From positions 1,240,001 through 1,304,000 of the forward strand of contig PDUO01000004.1 of NCBI GenBank assembly GCA_003008705.1: DNA of 64,000 nucleotides. The letters run 5' to 3'. The stretch is from Pezicula radicicola. Its lineage: Eukaryota; Ascomycota; Leotiomycetes; Helotiales; Dermateaceae. The translations under genes were made by a program, and so were the position numbers. This document shows positions 59,399 through 64,000 of this stretch, in pieces; position 1 is the stretch's first letter, and the number at the start of each line of letters is the position of its first letter. The notes beneath the pieces are model-generated. The model was not told the origin of the DNA. It searched no databases and was given only the letters and a program-made list of their open reading frames with translations.

Positions 59399-59782
59399 TC
59401 AAATCCTCACGTTCCAGCATTGACACAGAGTTTGCCACCGCGGATCACTTCTTAACGACGTCACTTTCGTGCAGAGACTCTTCAATAGTCTAGAGGTATT
59501 TTTAATTAGCATCGTTTCTTTCAAGTTACCCAGCCATTGCTCCGTGGATGTGAAGCCGAGTGCGATAGGACTAATGCGAAAAACTCTACTCACCCGTTGC
59601 GAGATCACTTCTTCTCCATCTTCTCCAATGCTGACCACCGTTCTCTTGCCAATCTTGTGTAGCCAGTCGCGATCTAAGGCTTTCGCGATCCTCAGTGCTT
59701 CCCCAGCCTTCATTTCCATTTCACTTTCAATCTCATTCCGAACCTATGCTTTGAGTTGGTCAAGAATGTCGGCGGAGTCCAT
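59399..59782 (-). pseudogene. decayed gene B: charged helical protein
   Basis: Start MDSADILDQLKA (59782) is followed by an in-frame TAG (one C-to-T step from CAG). It continues as VRNEIESEMEMKAGEALRI, AKALDRDWLHKIGKRTVV and SIGEDGEEVISQR. A GTGAGT donor at 59593 ends this exon. The open frame downstream to 59399 is probably intron and exon residue. The length and helical Glu/Lys/Arg make-up resemble decayed gene A, without clear sequence identity. Bracketed by 18-bp arrays at 58986 and 60071. Confidence 0.5.
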
Positions 59783-59979
59783 CTTGCGGCGTTTCTAGAG
59801 TGATATGATTTAGCTATTGCTATTGGTATGAGACTAGGTTCGTTCTATTGGAGTGTAGTCGCCTGTGAATTCTCTGGGCTTCTGTTTTGTTCCCGCCATT
59901 GATGTTAAAGTTGAGGCTAAAATCTCTAGAATCGATACAGAGTGATAAACGCGGAAGTGAGGGGAGCGGTGAATTCTAG

Positions 59980-60291
59980 AGCCAACACTTGAGGCAGGTA
60001 ATCAGAGTGGCATACAACATCCAAACGGACTAGCTTAAACTGCTTTAGCTACTCAGTATTTTGATTAAATAGAGCAACTCACTTGATTTGAGTAACTCAT
60101 TTAATAAATTGGATTTTCTAGGAGTCTTCCTTCTAAAGTCATTTGAAGATCTTTACTGAAAAAAGAAAAAGGAAAGTATGTGTCTCAAATAGGCCCATTA
60201 ACCTTCCATAGCCAACATTTGGAGTAGAGGCTAAAAGCGGCATACAAAATCCAGATCGACTATACTGAATTGTCGATTTAGTTGATTAAAT
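59980..60291. repeat. diverged direct repeat, ~85-90 bp units
   Basis: The block 59980-60070 (AGCCAACACTTGAGG... GGCATACAACATCCA ... TTGATTAAAT) recurs at 60210-60291 (AGCCAACATTTGGAG... GGCATACAAAATCCA ... TTGATTAAAT). The 18-bp array at 60071-60106 sits directly after the first copy. Confidence 0.7.
60071..60106. repeat. 18-bp tandem array, right of decayed gene B
   Basis: Units agagcaactcacttgatt and tgagtaactcatttaata, preceded by a partial unit ending TTGATTA. It lies 289 bp beyond the start codon of decayed gene B, similar to the 217 bp at gene A. Confidence 0.75.
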
Positions 60292-60560
60292 AATCAAAGA
60301 TAGTTGCGCTGTTATCTTACAGTCGGTTGAGCAGAGTAGCAAGTTCGATGACTTTGGGAGCTCGCTTAATATTTCATAATTTCTGGTACGATTTAGTCGC
60401 TCACAATTGACAAAACAACAACATTACTTAGCCAATCAAAATTGAAAAAGCATCACTAAATTCTTTTTGTTGCCTCTAATATCTGCGCAGACTCGAAAAT
60501 GAGGAAATGATCTAAAATCTTCGCAAGTAAATCAATCTGAAAATCATTTGACCTCGTCGC

Positions 60561-62050
60561 CTAAGCCTTAATGATCTCCCAGCGAAGGTTGTTGTACCTG
60601 GACAAATCTCCACTATCATAACGAATCTCATACTCCAAAAAACTGTCCCTTCCAAGCCGCAAAGATCCCCTGTCAAAAAGAACCTTCTGACCCATCAACA
60701 AGCTGACGTGGTGTGTGAACAATCTGTCGAAGAAAATGATGATTTGTTGCTTGATTACTCTCCGGATGTCGAAGCTAGGTGGAGATACGAAATAAGGGTG
60801 CTGTACAATATAGCGACAGACTTCTCTTCGATTATAAAGATCTTCGTCGTGGCAGACAGAGCAGGCGTCATTGATCTAGATTAATGAGTAAGATTGAAAC
60901 AAGGAGGTAGTAAGGGTTATCACATACATCAAGTAGATGGATGGCCTTTTCGGGCCTACTTAATCAGGATCTGAAAGTTCTTGCTTTCAGCAGTCCACCT
61001 AAACTCCAAGTCATCGCGCACAACATCAGCGTTAACGCTCTCGATGATGACATTGTGCGAATCAGAACGACAGATGATCTCTTGAGCGGCATTGATGTAG
61101 AGATCGTTCTTCCATTGAACCATTGTCACTGTCTGTTGTTCTTGCTGACCCTGAGCTCCAAGATGGATCTCAGCCCTCTCTGCCGCAGCCATAGAATCGT
61201 GCCACTCTTTGGTGAGGCAAATTGCAAGCTCTACGTATTCTTGGGTTTCTACGTCACGCAGTTCTCGAGCTTTGATAGCGGGATCTTCAACTACAGCCTG
61301 GCGAGCATCTTCAATATCCTGCCGACGTCTTTCTCTCTCCACGAGTGTCTGTTGCTCGAATTCTCTTCGAGCCTCCTCCTTGATTTTGGCTTTTAACTGT
61401 ATGATAAGATTATCTGATCTGACAATGGGTTGCTACATTTCCCTTGAAAGTAGTAGATGTATAAAACTCAAACCTAAAGCGTGACTTACTTCCGGATGTG
61501 AACTTGAATTTACCTTCAGATCAGGCGCCTTTTCGCGATATACTCTCTTTACTTATAGAAAATCTGATGGCTGAGGTTGTCCAAACGCGAGTTTCTTGGA
61601 GCCGGTCCACAGGGTAATTTGTTGAGATTGTCGTGACCATTTTCTTTGCTACAACGTCCTTTATGTTTTGAGTAGCCCGGGTATGCTCTTCAAGGTAACC
61701 ATCATCTTCAAGTATCTTCGCAATGGTAGAACGGAGCTTCGGCCCTGGAATGCCAATCACTTGTGTGATCAAATCCTCTAATGGCGTCTACGTTGGTAAT
61801 GAACGATAGCCGCCTTTTAGAGTCAGCTCGAGGTTGTTTAATAGCCAAGCCGCCTCGCCAGACTTATCACGACCTGGGTATGAATTGCTTATTGTGCTGT
61901 AGATTTTGTGAGAAACGTATGCAAATAGTTGGAATGGTGATGACCTACGTAGCAGCTTTTGTGAAGTTACGTGTGGAGTTAGGTTCAGCTTTGAAAACCA
62001 TAGGTGTTGCGTTTTGTTCTTTTTTGACGGTCGTAGTTGGGTCGATCTAA
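60561..62050 (-). pseudogene. decayed gene C: multi-exon charged protein with intact last exon
   Basis: Read on the minus strand: a Thr/Lys exon near 62048 (TTVKKEQNATPMVFKAEP), then about 61880-61514 (SGEAAWLLNNLELTLKGG, TAG, LITQVIGIPGPKLRST). The frame then breaks after ETRVWTTSAIRF and resumes, past a TAA, as VKRVYREKAPDLK. A 117-nt intron (61513-61397) leads to a long helical exon 61396-60928 (KAKIKEEARREFEQQTLVE, LAICLTKEWHDSMAAAE) with one frameshift near 60955. A GTATGT intron (60927-60876) precedes the intact final exon 60875-60561, 104 aa, containing DACSVCHDEDLYNRREVCRY and FDIRRVIKQQIIIFFDRL. No known domain recognised. Two stops and two frameshifts in an otherwise gene-like structure support recent decay. 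Confidence 0.6.
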
Positions 62051-63194
62051 AAACGTAATGACAGGTTAGATCAGAAAGGGCTCACGGTGCTCGTTTAATA
62101 ACTTTGCATCTGGATGAACTAGTGCTTAAAGCTCAGCTTTGCTAGCTGTGAATAGGATATTTAGGATTCAAGCATTTGCTAGCTTCAGCCGCTTCTCCAT
62201 GATTGTTGGCTTTATTCAGGTGGCACGTATGCTTAGTCTTTCAAATAGAAAGATTTCTCGCTGGACATGGAGGAGTGTATTCATGTCTCGAATGCTAGTC
62301 TCGGAACAGCAATTCAAGATACCTAGTCATAATATAAAGATGATATCAAACAATGATGTTCCCAACTCCCTATTGCTTAGTATTTAGGCTCATGCTCGCT
62401 TCGCTTTGAATGAAGAGTAAAGAAACCTGATAGTAATTCTAAAAAGTAAATTTCTTCCATTTCATTTACAATAATACCTCAGTAGTTGTATTCAGGTATT
62501 GTTATTGTGAAATGTATCGGTTCGCTTTTTGCCACAACTATATAATAAGACACGAAGCTAAAGTTCCATGGTATATATCCATCCACTTTGTTATTTTGAA
62601 GCCTTTTGACTTAATATATCTCTGGAAATAAGAGGAATCTGAGCAAATTAAATGTGTGGAATATTGCTTTGTGTGTTGTATATTTAGATCAAGAAGTCTT
62701 TGGGGTAAGATGAATAGGAGAAGTGCTTTATTCTTTGAAGTGTTGAAGTGAAAACACCGTAAAATTAGAAAGTGGATATTTACCAATTAGGAGATAACTA
62801 TTATTATTGTACGTACATAATATACAGTGCTGAAAATAATATATAGATGTAGGTGGTCTTAGAGGTCCAGGAGATCCGAGAGACTTCGAAGACCTTGGAG
62901 ATCTACAAGATCTACGAGTTCTAAGACTTCTTAAGAGAGAAGCACGCCATTTTATATAAAAGCCCCTACCTATGTACGGAGAAGCTTTAGCTGTGTATGA
63001 AGAAGCTATGCCGGCTTCTTCAGTACATTTATATAAGGCGTCATCATCAGAGGGAGGTGTTCATGTTATTTCGATGTAAATAACAGGCGTCACACGTCGG
63101 CCACCATTTTGATTAAGTGACAGGTCATCCACTAAAGGCCACTTCAGATATTTTTATATTAGCCTTTGGTCCGACTCCATATGTGTCATTTCAA
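62051..63194. other. TA-rich region with a 9-bp tandem array
   Basis: No gene is supported. It contains the 9-bp-period array at 62863-62925 and hairpin-forming GAAGAAGCT...GGCTTCTTC sequence near 62998-63019. Confidence 0.55.
62863..62925. repeat. 9-bp-period tandem array
   Basis: Seven contiguous 9-bp units of the form AG-A/G-T/C-C-T/C...: AGGTCCAGG, AGATCCGAG, AGACTTCGA, AGACCTTGG, AGATCTACA, AGATCTACG, AGTTCTAAG. Units are diverged but strictly in register. Confidence 0.7.
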
Positions 63195-64000
63195 TCACCA
63201 CTTAATCTCCGTCCTCCTTTTCCTCATCAACCCAGCCCCCCCATCAACAGCCGGTAAATTACACCAAATCTTGATGATCCTTGTCTCAATATCCCAAGAA
63301 GCACCAACATCCCTAGCTCTGGACTCCTCAGGTACAAAACCATCAACCATTCCCTCTTCCTCAACACCAATAACCCAAGCACAAATCCTAGCTGACATCA
63401 TACTATCCTTTAAACCATCCCGTCTCGGTTTCACAACCAGTAATCTCAAAGCTTCTCTCCTTAATAACGGATCCCTACACTTCTTAACTACGATCTCGAG
63501 TGGTAGTATACATTGTAGATTAACGGTGAATATGTAATCATCTTCTTTGAGCACTAGTTTGCATAAATTGGTTATTTCGACGAATGTGGAGTGGAATAGA
63601 TCCCAGTCTGTTTCTTTGTCGCTGAACATTTGTGCTACTGTCATTACGAGAGTTATATGATGGATCTGGAGTAGGGTAGCGGCTTTAAATTCATGCTCTC
63701 CCTGAGGAGTTTGTGATCGTGCGAGAACAGGAGCAAACGCTTTCGACCACTTCTCGAAATCGGCCATGTGTCTTTCGTGTTCGAGTAAGATAGTTGGAGT
63801 AGGCATTACCTTCAAACGATCACTAAGGCATACACCAGCATCTGATCGAATTCCAAGTTGTAGTGAAGCAGCAGACATGAAATGCATGACCTTTCTCTTC
63901 TGGAAGTTCCCATAGTTCCGTGCTTCATCGCAGTCTTTAAAGACTTCGGGAATTTGTCCTGCGATGTCGGCTCCTTGATCTTTGAGCTTGATGTGTTCTT
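63195..64000 (-). CDS. C-terminal part of a probable fungal Zn2Cys6-type transcription factor (runs off the window)
   Basis: An open frame enters from the right edge and ends at a TGA at 63195; at least 268 codons lie in the window without a stop. The visible part is helical: EHERHMADFEKWSKAFAPVL, TLLQIHHITLVMTVAQMFSD, then LQCILPLEIVVKKCRDPLLR and REALRLLVVKPRRDGLKDS, ending ARICAWVIGVEEEGMVDGF. This pattern (PLxxVxxKCRDPxLRRxA, a short basic RPRRDG turn, then WVIxVEEEGM) recalls the C-terminal regulatory region of fungal C6 zinc-finger regulators. The zinc cluster itself would lie beyond 64000, so DNA binding is inferred. There are no frame breaks, in contrast to the decayed genes to its left. 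Confidence 0.62.
   Translation of the reverse strand, partial: EHIKLKDQGADIAGQIPEVFKDCDEARNYGNFQKRKVMHFMSAASLQLGIRSDAGVCLSDRLKVMPTPTILLEHERHMADFEKWSKAFAPVLARSQTPQGEHEFKAATLLQIHHITLVMTVAQMFSDKETDWDLFHSTFVEITNLCKLVLKEDDYIFTVNLQCILPLEIVVKKCRDPLLRREALRLLVVKPRRDGLKDSMMSARICAWVIGVEEEGMVDGFVPEESRARDVGASWDIETRIIKIWCNLPAVDGGAGLMRKRRTEIKW

Overview
The window is nuclear DNA of a filamentous ascomycete (Pezizomycotina). Evidence: genes with short introns (about 45-145 nt, GTRNGT donors, CTNAC-type branch points, CAG/TAG acceptors) and families typical of moulds, including a SepH/Cdc7-type septation kinase, a DUF3984-like protein, a fungal PNGase A, a small secreted GPI-type protein and a fungal-type transcription factor. 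Protein flavour suggests Leotiomycetes/Helotiales, but that is inference. No organellar, bacterial or viral genome features were seen.

The left two thirds (1 to about 50 kb) is mostly conserved housekeeping, dense and often divergent or convergent. In order: Ups2-like lipid carrier (+), Yfh7-like kinase (-), small TPR-like protein (+), dihydrofolate synthase (-), a Ser/Arg-rich orphan (+), SepH kinase (+, 13 exons), a 3.4 kb gene-free TA-rich island, SDR oxidoreductase (-), Naa10/Ard1 (+), cytosolic MetRS (-), Lto1 (+), a small orphan (+), Rho1 (-), mitochondrial uL24/MRPL40 (+), Elongator subunit Elp1 (-), DUF3984-like protein (+), GPI-type secreted protein (+), Cce1 Holliday-junction resolvase (-), glutathione reductase with two possible starts (+), a 646-aa orphan (+), a coiled-coil orphan (-), Rps23 (+), PNGase A (-) and a small conserved orphan (-). 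Several serve translation or tRNA function (MetRS, Lto1, Elp1, Rps23, MRPL40). No operon-like or cluster logic is apparent beyond shared divergent promoters.

The accessory part consists of TA-rich islands at about 13.9-17.0, 37.9-38.8, 40.9-42.2, 44-46.9 and 50-63 kb. These hold decayed genes (15.2-15.8, 59.4-59.8 and 60.6-62.0 kb, plus a HET-like scrap at 55.8-56.1 kb), five foldback/MITE-like inverted repeats (three packed into 510 bp at 45.2-45.7 kb) and a dispersed 18-bp minisatellite at five sites. Two of the decayed genes are bracketed by that minisatellite in the same layout. This bracketed-gene arrangement is the best candidate for an undescribed repeat or mobile unit. The window ends inside a probable fungal transcription factor (63195 to beyond 64000, minus strand).

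Exon boundaries were placed by eye from reading frame, splice consensus and family continuity. Regional base-composition statements are qualitative.
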